Shown here in pieces: positions 35,413 to 44,013 of a DNA stretch of 64,000 bases. The position numbers and the translations under genes are program-made. Position 1 is the first letter of the stretch. Every line of letters begins with the position of its first letter. The notes beneath the pieces are model-generated. The model was not told the origin of the DNA. It saw only the letters and a program-made list of their open reading frames with translations, and did not search any database. Location: the NCBI GenBank assembly GCA_963717745.1, contig CAVQXJ010000003.1, positions 310,001 through 374,000 of the forward strand. The letters are read 5' to 3'. The stretch comes from JACCXG01 sp963717745 (lineage in GTDB: Bacteria > Acidobacteriota > Vicinamibacteria > Vicinamibacterales > 2-12-FULL-66-21).

Positions 35413-38007
35413 ATGAAGCGCGCGCTCGTCGTTTTCGCGGCAGTGTCGCTCGCCGCGGTGTCAGTCGGCCTCTCCAACGCGGACGCCCAGGGGCTGCTGT
35501 TGAACAGCGGCTCGGCGGGCATCGTCCGCATCAACGAATCGACGGGCGCCTCGCTCGGGGTCCTGATCCCAACCGGAACGAATCCCGGCCAGCTGTTCCC
35601 GACCTTCGGCATGACCTTCGGGCCCTCAGGGGACCTGTTCGTGGCGAGCGGGAACAATCCGCACGGCTGCGAGGTGCTCCGCTACAGCCCGACCGGCGCC
35701 TTGATCAGCGTGTTCGTCTCGCCGCCCCCTGCCGGCGGCCCGAGCTGCGACGGGGTGACCTTCGGGCCCGACGGCAACTTGTACACGACCGATCTGATAC
35801 TGGATGTCGTGCAGCGCTACAACGGCCAGACCGGCACATACATGAACGACTTCGTCACGGCCGGCAGCGCCGGCCTCAACGGGGCGATCAGCCTCGTGTT
35901 CGGACCCGACGGCGCCCTGTACGTCACGAGCCTGCGCAACAACAGCGTCTTCAAGTACAACGGTACGACCGGCGCCTTCGTCAGTCAGTTCATTGCACCA
36001 GGCAGCGGCGGGCTGGTGGCGCCGGTCGGCATGGCGTTCGGCCCTGACGGCAACCTCTACGTCACCAGCTACTTCTCCCCGGGCGCTTCTACCGTCCTGC
36101 GCTACAACGGGCAGACCGGTGCGTTCATGGGCCCGTTCGTCTCGGCCTCGGACTCGATCAGGGCTGGCCTGAGCGCTCTCAAGGGCATCACGTTCGGACC
36201 GGACGGCCGCCTCTACGTCGTCAATCAGGATGGTCCGGCATCGAACGTCGTCCGGTTCGACGCGCGCAGCGGCGCCTTCATCGACGAGTTCGTGACCGGC
36301 GTGGGGTTCCCGCAGACGCTCCTTTTCACGCCGCGGGCCGCGGTATGCGGCACGCAAGGCAACGTCATGGATCTCGATCGCGACGGCCTGCTCGACTGCT
36401 GGGAGGCGGCCGGAGGGATCGACTTCGACGCCAACGGCACCATCGATCTGCGGCTCGAAGTCGACGCCAATGGCGACGGCACTATCGATCCGACCGAGAA
36501 GGCCGACTCCCGGCACAAGGACATCTTCGTCGAGGTGGACTGGATGGAGCTGCACGCGCCCAGCCCCGGCGCGCTCGCGGCAGTCAGGGCGAGCTTCGCC
36601 AACTCCCCGGTCACGAACGATGACGGCACCACGGGAGTCCGGCTCCACATCGTCCGGGATGAGGAAGCGGCGGCGCATCATGTGCAGCTGACATTCCCGC
36701 CGAAGTGCAGCTTTGGTCCGTTTGCCGGCGTGCCGAATTTCGACACTATCAAGGCCGCGCGGTTTGGCAACGCCGCCGACCGCGCATCGGCAAACGCCAC
36801 GAACATACTCGGCGCCCGGCGGCTCGCGTATCACTACTCGCTGTTCGTGCACGCGATTTACGGGAACTCGGGGCTCAGCGGCTGCTCCGAGTTGCCCGGC
36901 AACGATTTCGTGGTCAGTCTCGCCGGCTGGCTCGGGTCGGAGAGCAACGGCAATGACGACCACCAGGCCGCGACGTTCATGCACGAACTTGGTCACAACC
37001 TCGGGCTCTGGCATGGCGGGTTGGCCGACGAGCCCGCCACCGCGACCCAGAACGCGGTGACCTACAACTGCAAACCGAACTATCTGAGCGTCATGAACTA
37101 CACGTTCATGTACGACAACGTGTGGGTCAACGGACGCCCGCTGGACTTCTCACGCCGGGAGCTGTTGACGCTCGACAAGAATCACCTCGACGAAACGAAG
37201 GGCATCGGCGGCTCGCCGGGCGACCGGACGGCGTACGGTCCACCGTTTGGCCAGACCTTTCCAACGGTTCGCCGCAACGTAGACGCCAGCGGCGCGATCG
37301 ACTGGGATGGTGGCGCCATCACCACCGATGTCAGCGTGCCGGGCCTGAACAAGTTTCCCCAAGGCCTCTGCTCGGGACAAGGGACGGTTCTCAAAGGACA
37401 CGACGACTGGAGCAACCTGCTCTACGAGTTCCGCACCACGACGGACTATGCGGACGGCGTGCACCAGTCAGCACCGGAAGAGATCAACCTGGCGGATCTC
37501 CTGAGTGTCAGCCCCGACGACGACGGCGATACCGTGCCGAACCTGATCGACAACTGCGCCTTCGTAGCGAATGCCAACCAGGCCGACGCGAACCAGAATG
37601 GCGTCGGCGACGTCTGCGATCCCGCAAGTCCGCCGGTCGTCGGCTTCGACGGGTTCTTCCAGCCGATCGACATGTCGACACCGTCGCTGGTCGTCTGGAA
37701 CAATGTCAACGCCGGCAAGGCCGTCCCGGTGAAGTGGCGGTTGACGCTCGATGGCGTGCCGGTCAGCGACAGCGACAGCTTTGCGGGGCTCGTCTCGTAT
37801 CCGGTGAACTGCACGTCGGGCGCCGGATCGATTGACACCGCGGTCGAAGAGCTCGCGCCCGGGAATTCCGGCCTCGAATACAAGGGTGACGGCAACTGGC
37901 AGTTCAACTGGAAGACGCTCGCGAGCTACAAGGGCACCTGCCGTGTTCTCGCGGTGAAGTTGGCGTACGGCACGACCAGCGCCGCCGCGAACTTCAAGTT
38001 CAAGTAG
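35413..38007 (+). CDS. Secreted beta-propeller zinc metalloprotease
   Basis: An 864-aa exported protein with an unusual domain chain. The ATG at 35413 follows AAGGAG; the signal peptide ends SNADAQG. Residues of about 25-310 form an NHL/Vgb-like propeller (repeats of FGPDGNLYVTS and YNGQTGAF). An EF-hand-like stretch (DLDRDGLLDCWEAAGG, DANGDGTIDPTE) leads into a zincin domain with HELGHNLGLWHGG, the HExxHxxGxxH zinc site of metzincins, followed by LSVMNYTFMYDN, whose Met resembles a Met-turn. A thrombospondin-3-like calcium repeat (DNCAFVANANQADANQNGVG) and a C-terminal PxK-type beta domain complete it. Probably an extracellular, calcium-stabilised peptidase. Transcribed alone; a strong hairpin (38027-38048) follows. 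Confidence 0.87.
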   Translation: MKRALVVFAAVSLAAVSVGLSNADAQGLLLNSGSAGIVRINESTGASLGVLIPTGTNPGQLFPTFGMTFGPSGDLFVASGNNPHGCEVLRYSPTGALISVFVSPPPAGGPSCDGVTFGPDGNLYTTDLILDVVQRYNGQTGTYMNDFVTAGSAGLNGAISLVFGPDGALYVTSLRNNSVFKYNGTTGAFVSQFIAPGSGGLVAPVGMAFGPDGNLYVTSYFSPGASTVLRYNGQTGAFMGPFVSASDSIRAGLSALKGITFGPDGRLYVVNQDGPASNVVRFDARSGAFIDEFVTGVGFPQTLLFTPRAAVCGTQGNVMDLDRDGLLDCWEAAGGIDFDANGTIDLRLEVDANGDGTIDPTEKADSRHKDIFVEVDWMELHAPSPGALAAVRASFANSPVTNDDGTTGVRLHIVRDEEAAAHHVQLTFPPKCSFGPFAGVPNFDTIKAARFGNAADRASANATNILGARRLAYHYSLFVHAIYGNSGLSGCSELPGNDFVVSLAGWLGSESNGNDDHQAATFMHELGHNLGLWHGGLADEPATATQNAVTYNCKPNYLSVMNYTFMYDNVWVNGRPLDFSRRELLTLDKNHLDETKGIGGSPGDRTAYGPPFGQTFPTVRRNVDASGAIDWDGGAITTDVSVPGLNKFPQGLCSGQGTVLKGHDDWSNLLYEFRTTTDYADGVHQSAPEEINLADLLSVSPDDDGDTVPNLIDNCAFVANANQADANQNGVGDVCDPASPPVVGFDGFFQPIDMSTPSLVVWNNVNAGKAVPVKWRLTLDGVPVSDSDSFAGLVSYPVNCTSGAGSIDTAVEELAPGNSGLEYKGDGNWQFNWKTLASYKGTCRVLAVKLAYGTTSAAANFKFK

Positions 38008-38026
38008 ATCCGGCAGCGCCGAACGT

Positions 38027-38048
38027 GGGCCGGCCGCATGGCCGGCCC
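38027..38048 (+). terminator. Strong GC hairpin after the metalloprotease gene
   Basis: GGGCCGGCC and GGCCGGCCC form a perfect 9-bp stem with a GCAT loop, 20 bases after the stop. No T-run follows. Position and strength suggest a terminator or mRNA 3'-end stabiliser. Confidence 0.55.
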
Positions 38049-38299
38049 GCAGCTCGGTGAGCGCGCCAGCTCCTTCATCGCGCACAGACGAACCGCCCGC
38101 GATCCCACGGTGCAGGCGAGATCGCCTGGCTCGAGGTCGTGCGGGTGACCCGCGCGGCAACGGCGAGGCGGTGACCACCGAGTAATGGGAACCAGGCGGG
38201 GCCGCGCACGGAATCCGGGGGATTTCGTGCGCGGGGCCCGGGTGTATTCGACGTGGACCGGTGGCCCGACCGGCCGTCACTCAGTCCGCATGACGTCGC

Positions 38300-38593
38300 T
38301 CAGCGGAGCGTCATGAGGAACCAGGCGACGATCAGCAGCGAACCCGTCAACACCAGATACCCCTGGTTGGTTCGTCGACGAACCCGCCAGGCAAGCAGGA
38401 GGGTGATGGCCGCGACCGACCAGAGGGCGACCGTGGGGGGAATGGGCAGCCCCCGCAGCCGCGCCGCCGTCGGCGCCGGAATCATCCAGGCCAACAGGCA
38501 CACGCTCACGCTCCACAGGAGTGTGGCGACGAAAACCGCCAGCGGGCCGGTTCCAGCGCCGCCATGATTTCCGGGGCTGTTCGACGGAACCAT
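38300..38593 (-). CDS. Small membrane protein with three predicted helices
   Basis: A 97-aa hydrophobic protein. I see three helices: LAVFVATLLWSVSVCLLAWM, TVALWSVAAITLLLAWRV and YLVLTGSLLIVAWFLMTL, separated by short loops with Arg residues. No family recognised. The ATG at 38593 is supported by GGGAGGAGA six bases upstream; it overlaps the 3' end of the preceding gene by 88 bases in another frame, which is long but consistent with coupled translation. The pair 39159-38300 forms a two-gene unit. Confidence 0.6.
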   Translation of the reverse strand: MVPSNSPGNHGGAGTGPLAVFVATLLWSVSVCLLAWMIPAPTAARLRGLPIPPTVALWSVAAITLLLAWRVRRRTNQGYLVLTGSLLIVAWFLMTLR

Positions 38594-39159
38594 TCGATCT
38601 CTCCTCCCTTCGTACATTTCACCTGCGAACGATGCGCGCGGATGTCTGCCGCAATCCACCCGGCCACGGTCGCCGAGATCCCGGTCACCAGCGCGCCGAA
38701 CCCGAGCGCCGCCGCCACAGGCGGCGCGCCGATGCTGAGCCCGGCGCCGGCGGCATACAGCCACGCGAGCGACGTGAGCGCCCGATTGAGCCGCTGCGCC
38801 GCGGCAAACTTCGCGTCGAGCGACCGGCAATCGATCTGGCGCACGGCCAGATACCCGGACCCCAGCAAATCCCGGACCTCGTCGGGCGAGATCCCGTACC
38901 CCAGCCCGTAGCGTTGTGCGATCTCGATGAGCGTCGCGATCTTCTCGGCGCTGCCATCGACTCCGGCGTTGGCCATCTCCTGCGCCGCCGGCGCGAGCGT
39001 GCCCTCGGCAAACTCCACCGACACCTGTGCCTCCACCCGGACGACGCCGAGGGCAGAGACGAGGGCGATAAGGCACGCCTTCGTCATGGCCCGGGTGGCC
39101 ATCTCCAGCCGCCCGCTCTCCCCCACTCCATCCCTCGACCATGTCACGTTGGTTCGCAT
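38506..39159 (-). CDS. Exported/membrane protein of unknown function
   Basis: A 217-aa protein that I do not recognise. A hydrophobic N-terminal segment (ACLIALVSALGVVRVEAQ) looks like a signal peptide with a slightly long n-region. The middle (VSVEFAEGTLAPAAQEMANA, LIEIAQRYGLGYG) is helical; a Cys (QIDCRSLDAKF) and two hydrophobic helices (about 130-175) follow, then a Cys near QVKCTKGGE. GGGAGG precedes the ATG at 39159. It is cotranscribed with the small membrane protein at 38300-38593 and is separated from the upstream regulator gene by a strong hairpin. Confidence 0.6.
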   Translation of the reverse strand: MRTNVTWSRDGVGESGRLEMATRAMTKACLIALVSALGVVRVEAQVSVEFAEGTLAPAAQEMANAGVDGSAEKIATLIEIAQRYGLGYGISPDEVRDLLGSGYLAVRQIDCRSLDAKFAAAQRLNRALTSLAWLYAAGAGLSIGAPPVAAALGFGALVTGISATVAGWIAADIRAHRSQVKCTKGGEIEWFRRTAPEIMAALEPARWRFSSPHSCGA

Positions 39160-39278
39160 ACTGACCTCCCATCCAATCGCCGGAGGCGACCGGACGAACC
39201 GGGCAATGCGACCCATACGGCCGGAATGGCCGCCCCTGCCTCGACCCGGGAAAACTGCCGGAGGCACCCGGCATAGTG

Positions 39279-39319
39279 GCATCCGCTGAATCAGTAGCCG
39301 CTGCTGATTCAGCGGATGC
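39279..39319 (-). terminator. 16-bp perfect stem-loop
   Basis: GCATCCGCTGAATCAG and its exact reverse complement enclose a 9-base loop, 14 bases after the stop of the AAA+ regulator gene (minus strand). It is well placed as terminator or attenuator between that gene and the membrane-protein pair. It contains no -24/-12 sigma-54 promoter. Confidence 0.55.
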
Positions 39320-39332
39320 AGGCCACTCGTGC

Positions 39333-40709
39333 TCAAATCGACCCCGCGGACACGCCACGCCGCTGCGACGAGAAACGGAGATGGGCTTGCAGCGTGTGGT
39401 AGGAGATGCCCAACTCGCGGCAGGCCCGGCGCTTGTTGTTGTGACAGCGCTCGAGGACCAGCCGCGCATAGCGGCCGGCCCACTCCCGCATGGTGTCCCG
39501 GCAGCGGATCGACGGCAGCAGGATGTCGTCGTAGCCGGTGAGCAAGGCCGGCGGGAGATCATCGACTTCGAGGCGGTCCGACCCCGCCAGCGCCACCGCC
39601 CGTTCGATCACGCGCTCGAGCTCGCGGACGTTGCCCGGCCAGTTGTAGGCCAGCAGCGCGTCGACGGCCGCCTCCGACAACTGCAGCGTGCGGACACCAC
39701 GGTGCCGGTCGAGAAAGTAGTGGGCCAGCTCCACGATGTCCCCGCGGCGCTCGCGCAACGGCGGGACCTGCACCTCGACCCCGTGCAGCCGATAGTAAAG
39801 ATCCATCCGGAACCGGCCGTCCGCCACCAGTCCCGCCAGCGGCCGGTTGGTGGCCACGACGATCCGGGTGTTGACGCGGCGGGCACCAAAGCCGCCCACC
39901 CGCTCGATCGACAGGTCCTGGATCGCTCGCAGGAGCTTGGCCTGCGCCGCCGAAGAGAGGTCGGAGATCTCGTCGAGAAAGAGCGTGCCTTCGTGGGCGT
40001 GCTCGAACTTGCCACGGCGGCCACGCACGCCGGTCGCCGTCCGATCCTCGATCCCGAACAACTCGGCCTCGAGCAGGGTCTCGACAATCGCGGCGCAATT
40101 CACCGCGACGAAGGGACCGCGATGGCGGCGGCTCAACTCGTGCACCTGCCGGGCCACCAGCTCCTTGCCTGAACCGGACTCCCCTTCGATCAACACGGTG
40201 AAGTCCGTGGCCGCGACCCGCTCGATCCGCTCGCGGACCCGCCGAATCGCCTCGCTCGACCCGATCAGCGGCGCCGCACCATCGGTCTGCCGCCGGCCGA
40301 TCCCGGAGATCAACCTCCCAGTCGTCCGTTCGAGCTCGAGGACGAGCGCCGCGAGCTGCGCCGCCGCGTCGATCACCTGAGAACTCCATTCGTCGAGCGC
40401 TCGGGGCCCGTCGAACAGGACCTCCAGCCGTGCCCGCGTGTCCCCGTACCCGAACGGCACGTCGAAACACATCGTGTTCGGCGCGAGCAGCGCCGCCGGC
40501 TCGTCGCGCAGGATCACCGACCGCGCAGTCAGCGCCGCGCGCAGCTCCGCCTCGAGCCGCTCGCGCGCAGCCCGCGGCTCGCCCGGCAGGCCGAGACCGG
40601 CACTCACCGCCGCCATCAGCGTGGTCGTCCCACGCCGGCGTTCACTGGTCCGGCGGCCGTGCAGCGGCGTCAACGATACCGGCATCGTGGGAGGGTCCCG
40701 ATCGAGCAT
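39333..40709 (-). CDS. NtrC-family AAA+ Fis-type regulator without a GAFTGA loop
   Basis: A 458-aa bacterial enhancer-binding-type protein. The N-terminal 130 aa look like a GAF-like sensor. The AAA+ domain has Walker A GESGSGKE, Walker B GTLFLDEISDLS, sensor I ATNRPL and the PLRERRGDI segment. The loop that contacts sigma-54 (normally GAFTGA) reads GIEDRTATGV, so sigma-54 activation in the classic way is doubtful. The C-terminus has a Fis-type helix-turn-helix (RRACRELGISYHTLQAHLRF). The ATG at 40709 follows AGGAGG. Its target is unknown; the two membrane proteins downstream are candidates, although a hairpin separates them. Confidence 0.85.
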   Translation of the reverse strand: MLDRDPPTMPVSLTPLHGRRTSERRRGTTTLMAAVSAGLGLPGEPRAARERLEAELRAALTARSVILRDEPAALLAPNTMCFDVPFGYGDTRARLEVLFDGPRALDEWSSQVIDAAAQLAALVLELERTTGRLISGIGRRQTDGAAPLIGSSEAIRRVRERIERVAATDFTVLIEGESGSGKELVARQVHELSRRHRGPFVAVNCAAIVETLLEAELFGIEDRTATGVRGRRGKFEHAHEGTLFLDEISDLSSAAQAKLLRAIQDLSIERVGGFGARRVNTRIVVATNRPLAGLVADGRFRMDLYYRLHGVEVQVPPLRERRGDIVELAHYFLDRHRGVRTLQLSEAAVDALLAYNWPGNVRELERVIERAVALAGSDRLEVDDLPPALLTGYDDILLPSIRCRDTMREWAGRYARLVLERCHNNKRRACRELGISYHTLQAHLRFSSQRRGVSAGSI

Positions 40710-42469
40710 CCGACCTCCTGTCAGGGTTGCAGGACCCGTAACCAAGGGGGATGCCAATCCACGATTTCGCGCAATGCTCGACATATCTGCTCGTTGCTGA
40801 TTCCCGGCCGACCAGCCGCCACGGCCAGCGGGTAGGCCGTGCTCCCAGATCGCGATTCCTGCGATTTCGGATGTGCACCCATTACCCGCGACGGGTGTGA
40901 GGTTCCCGACCGATGCTCAACAACGGTCGGTCGACTCGGCCCGCTCTCAGCGGCGTTCGCGCCGGGTGAAGGCAAGGCGTGCGCCCGACAGGCGCCGTGC
41001 TCCCATGTCCGCGAATCTCGTTGACTGGCCGGACTTTGCGGAGGACTTCGATTCCAGAGGAAGAGGGAGCGGTCGATTCATTGGCCGATGGATGACAACC
41101 AGCGGTGCCGGGGACAACGCGGAGGCGCGGATATCGCCGTGAGGTTTGGGGAACCTCGGTTTCACCGCCGATTTCAGACGGCTACTGCGCTTGGCCGGTG
41201 CTTTTTGCGAGAGCGATGTGGCGGCTTCGCATACGTCCCACGTGGCCCGGTCGCCCCCCTTACTGCGGAGAGAAGCGTGCCAGGGGTTAGTCAAGCGTCA
41301 GCCAAAACGCGAACGCCTGTTCGCCGGGTCGGCCGGGACAACGCCACGGATCAAGATGGGCTTCGACAGGACTGTGTGCTCAGCAAGACCGGTCATGTAG
41401 TCGAACGTGGTCGAGTTCGCTGGCCGTGACTTCAACACACCGCGGGTCGTTGCCGGCTCACCGAAAAGCAACCCCGTAGCCTCGGGCTTCCAGCGCCCGC
41501 AGCAGGGTCTGGAATTCGGAGCGCACGCGAGACGGATGCCTAGATTCCCTGTCGTGCTTCCGGGGACTGGGACGGCGATGTCACTGCGTCGATTGAACTC
41601 CTTAGGCTGGCGCGCACCCAGCGCGATGGCCATTTTGGCAGGAAGCTCGTCGGGCGATGGCCGTCCTCGTCTCCCTGCTCCGCTCACTTCAGTTCATGGT
41701 CCGCTCCCCCGTCTGGGCTTCACGTCGCCGGACCGAATATCGTGGGTGTGACCCTCACAGGCATGCCGTGGCCGGCGATTAGCCCTTCACACCGACAAGC
41801 CGGACCCCCGTTGTCGATGGCACCGGCGCGGCTGTCGATGGGCGTCGACGCGGCCATCATCGAGCGCGGTCGGCGCGACAGCCACTCGTAGGCTCGATAA
41901 TCTGCAGCGTGAGCGCGCCGACGCGACTCTACTTCAGAAGCACTTTCCAGACGTCGTTTTCTGGAGTAGGCAGTCGATCATTGTCGGCGGACAAACCGAG
42001 CGCAACTTTACCAGCGCTCACGCTACTTACCGTGCCACTTCATTGCAGCCAGCGCCGAAGTGGCCACGCGCGACACAGAGGCAACAACCGACGCATCACC
42101 ATGCGAGAGCTCGTACATCCCCTGGGTGATCGCGTCGGAGATCGCGGGCCAGGTGGTGTACGCGACAATTGCGCTCACGTTTCGGAGCAAGATCTCGACT
42201 TGTGGGAACGCGTGCCCGCACCGCGACAGGACGGCCTCAATAGAGCCTGCAACGGCCCTATCAATCTCAACACGGCCCTGACCTGTGACGGCAATCGGGG
42301 GAGGCGCCCTGCCCCACTCCCTCACCGCCCGGTCGCGCCCACGGATGGCAGGGTCAACGAGAACGCTAATAAAACCGGGGTGCGATTCTGGACCGACATG
42401 CGTTCGGTGCGCTGGTCTCGGGCTCTCGTCGAACCAGCCTATCCGTGCGCCGATGGTGCATGCGCACGC
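40710..42469. other. Long region without a recognisable gene
   Basis: About 1.8 kb where no frame has both a credible start and a recognisable protein. Two minus-strand stretches look coding-like: 41298-41510 (ends ILIRGVVPADPANRRSRFG) and 42023-42380 (IEAVLSRCGHAFPQVEILLR, ending MKWHGK), but neither has a start with a ribosome-binding site in frame, and I cannot name a family. The stretch may hold decayed genes. I looked for transposase, integrase, CRISPR and tRNA signals and found none. Confidence 0.4.
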
Positions 42470-42475
42470 TATAGT
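42470..42475 (+). promoter_or_regulatory. Candidate -10 element, leaderless start
   Basis: TATAGT lies 6 bases before the ATG of the 28-codon gene at 42482, placing the transcription start at the initiation codon. There is no Shine-Dalgarno sequence. No good -35 is visible. Confidence 0.45.
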
Positions 42476-42481
42476 GCCGGC

Positions 42482-42568
42482 ATGACGTTGACGAGGCTGG
42501 TGCTGCTCGTGATGGCCGTGATGGTCGTGGTCATCGTCGCGCGGACGGTTCTTGGCAACCGTCGATGA
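42482..42568 (+). CDS. 28-aa single-helix membrane peptide
   Basis: A very short gene encoding 28 residues: an N-terminal Arg, one hydrophobic helix (LVLLVMAVMVVVIVA) and a basic tail (RTVLGNRR), the layout of small bacterial membrane peptides. Support comes from a TATAGT box exactly 6 bases upstream, the helix placement and the immediate stop. Function unknown; such peptides often regulate membrane proteins or are type I toxins. Chance occurrence cannot be excluded at this length. Confidence 0.4.
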   Translation: MTLTRLVLLVMAVMVVVIVARTVLGNRR

Positions 42569-42898
42569 TCGACTCCCCAGGCCCGGGTCGCCCTCCGGTC
42601 CCCCATCCTTCCTGCTTCCGCCACCTGCCAGTTGCCCCAACCGCGGGGAGCTCAACTCGAAAACCTCAGGAAGAACGGAGTGCGACTCCGCATCGGGGCC
42701 CCCTTGTAGTTGAGCTGCGATGATCCGTCGACTCAAAACGGCAGTCAAGGCATTCGAACGGGGACAGCGACGACGTGTCATGGTGCTTTGCTTGGAATAG
42801 GTCCAAGCTCGAACTCGAGCTCGACGCCGTGTAGGTACTGTGGCAACCAGTCAGGGCTTCACAGCGGTCAACCCTGAGACTATCCTTCCCTGACGATC
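42569..42898. other. Intergenic region with small inverted repeats
   Basis: No gene seen. An 8-bp inverted pair (AGCTCAAC at 42649-42656, GTTGAGCT at 42709-42716) and a GGAGT/ACTCC mini-hairpin lie between them; a CAGGG/CCCTG pair lies at about 42851-42878 just before the metallothionein-like gene. Confidence 0.4.
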
Positions 42899-43114
42899 AT
42901 GCCTGACCTCTGCGCCTACCCTCCGTGCAAGTGCCTGGCTCCCGACGACGAGATCTTCTGCGGCGACACCTGCGCAATGCTCGGCGCTGGCCTCGTCAAC
43001 CAGGTGCGAACTTCCTCGGCGCTGCCGCTGAAGTCCGATCAGGATGTCGTCCCTCGATGTGCCTGCGGGCATGCCGGGTGTGGAGACAGCCAGGTCAGCA
43101 GCGACGTCCATTGA
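42899..43114 (+). CDS. Metallothionein-like cysteine-rich protein
   Basis: A 71-aa protein with eight Cys and a His arranged as in bacterial (SmtA/BmtA-type) metallothioneins: C5, C10-x-C12, C21-x3-C25, then C54-x-C56-x-H58-x2-C61 (RCACGHAGCG). The FCGDTCAMLGAG segment matches the zinc-finger-like half of SmtA (YCSEACADGH), and the CGHAGC end matches its CGHTGC. A longer loop (about residues 30-52) separates the halves. Expected role: binding Zn, Cd or Cu in the cytoplasm. It starts at ATG 42899; upstream GACTATCC may be part of its promoter. No SmtB-type repressor gene is nearby. Confidence 0.65.
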   Translation: MPDLCAYPPCKCLAPDDEIFCGDTCAMLGAGLVNQVRTSSALPLKSDQDVVPRCACGHAGCGDSQVSSDVH

Positions 43115-43335
43115 CGGTCCTCTTGATTAGTCTTCCTGCCCAACGCCTTGCGGCACAATCCGCCGCAGAGTCCCAGCGTTGTTGTCGGCTGGCGCCAAGC
43201 GTGGGCGGAGGTGCCGTCCTGTCCGTTGAAAGTCAACGCTGCTGCGCACATGCGTCGCGTGCTGGCTGGCCAGGGTAAGGCGTGGGCCGCTGCCGCGTTA
43301 CACTGCAGCCGACAGCGGCAGGGGATACGCGCTTT

Positions 43336-43713
43336 TCATGGGGTGCGGCGGCGACCGCCCTGGCGGTGGCGGTCTTCTTCTCTCTGGTGGACAATGACAC
43401 CCACCAACAGAACGTTCGACTGTTGATTCAGCAATCCGATGTTGTGAACTCGGGCCCCTGAGCTCGTGCTCACCGAAGTGTCCATCCCAAGCGCCACGAC
43501 AGCCAACAAACCACCCACAACGCAGCCGACAATGCCGAGCGTCCGCATGGTTGATGACGATGATGATTCGACGGCATTGGCGCACACGCCACCTGCGCTT
43601 ACAAACTCACCGCAATGCTTGCACTTACGAGCGGAAGCGAGAATGGGCTCAGCGCAGGCCGGGCAGGCAACGGTCTGGTTTGGATCGACGGATTCAGCGC
43701 AGCGGGCAGGTAT
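43336..43713 (-). CDS. Zinc-ribbon plus single-TM small protein lacking a canonical start
   Basis: Read on the minus strand, 43713-43336 gives a zinc ribbon (CPACAEPILASARKCKHC, i.e. CxxC-x10-CxxC, then GEFVSA), a helix (LGIVGCVVGGLLAVVALGM) and DTSVSTSSGARVHNIGLLNQ, a motif I know from small zinc-ribbon membrane proteins. The frame is open from an ATA at 43713, directly after a stop; no ATG, GTG or TTG occurs before the GTG at 43587, which would omit the ribbon. Either ATA is used, or a start has been lost by mutation or misread. The last 25 residues (HQREEDRHRQGG) do not look natural, so the 3' end may also be damaged. Confidence 0.45.
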   Translation of the reverse strand: MPARCAESVDPNQTVACPACAEPILASARKCKHCGEFVSAGGVCANAVESSSSSTMRTLGIVGCVVGGLLAVVALGMDTSVSTSSGARVHNIGLLNQQSNVLLVGVIVHQREEDRHRQGGRRRTP

Positions 43714-43843
43714 TTACCGGTCTGCACAATCGCTCGTCCGTATCTCAGAACGGTGATGCGACGGCCTTTGATAGTTGAGCGGGCATCCTCGGTGGCAGGA
43801 TCGTGTCTGCGGGGCCAGCCGCTATGATCCTGGTGGAGGCGCG

Positions 43844-44008
43844 ATGCAGGTCAAGTTCCAGTTGTTCAAGAGCTCGATGAAGTCGTGGGCGGATCTGTGC
43901 GGCGAGGCGGCCGCGTTCGCATCGGACAAAGGGCGCGAACGGTTGATCAACCTGTCGGTCTCAGAGGACCAGAACGAAGGAGTGATCGTCGTGCGGTACT
44001 GGGAATAG
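43844..44008 (+). CDS. Small conserved-type cytoplasmic protein (54 aa)
   Basis: A 54-aa protein starting at ATG 43844, with TGGAGG six bases upstream. The sequence KSWADLCGEAAAFASDKGRE then RLINLSVSEDQNEGVIVVRY suggests a small alpha-beta fold. I have seen similar short proteins in diverse bacteria, but no function is known to me. It is followed after 5 bases by a lipoprotein gene and probably cotranscribed with it. Confidence 0.6.
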   Translation: MQVKFQLFKSSMKSWADLCGEAAAFASDKGRERLINLSVSEDQNEGVIVVRYWE

Positions 44009-44013
44009 CTGGC

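Noticed and set aside
42649..42716. Integron attC-like pair GCTCAAC...GTTGAGC
   Set aside because: The outer boxes fit RYYYAAC/GTTRRRY by sequence, but the inner arms do not pair, only one site is present and there is no integrase; probably chance.
42023..42781. Minus-strand frame of 252 codons
   Set aside because: Its 5' two-thirds is low-complexity and overlaps the 28-codon gene and intergenic DNA; only the 3' third looks protein-like and no proper start is present, so I did not call a gene.
43282..43458. Plus-strand hydrophobic frame (AAATALAVAVFFSLVDNDTH) opposite the zinc-ribbon gene
   Set aside because: It has no start codon and no ribosome-binding site; the minus-strand reading has a full CxxC-x10-CxxC ribbon and a known-looking motif.
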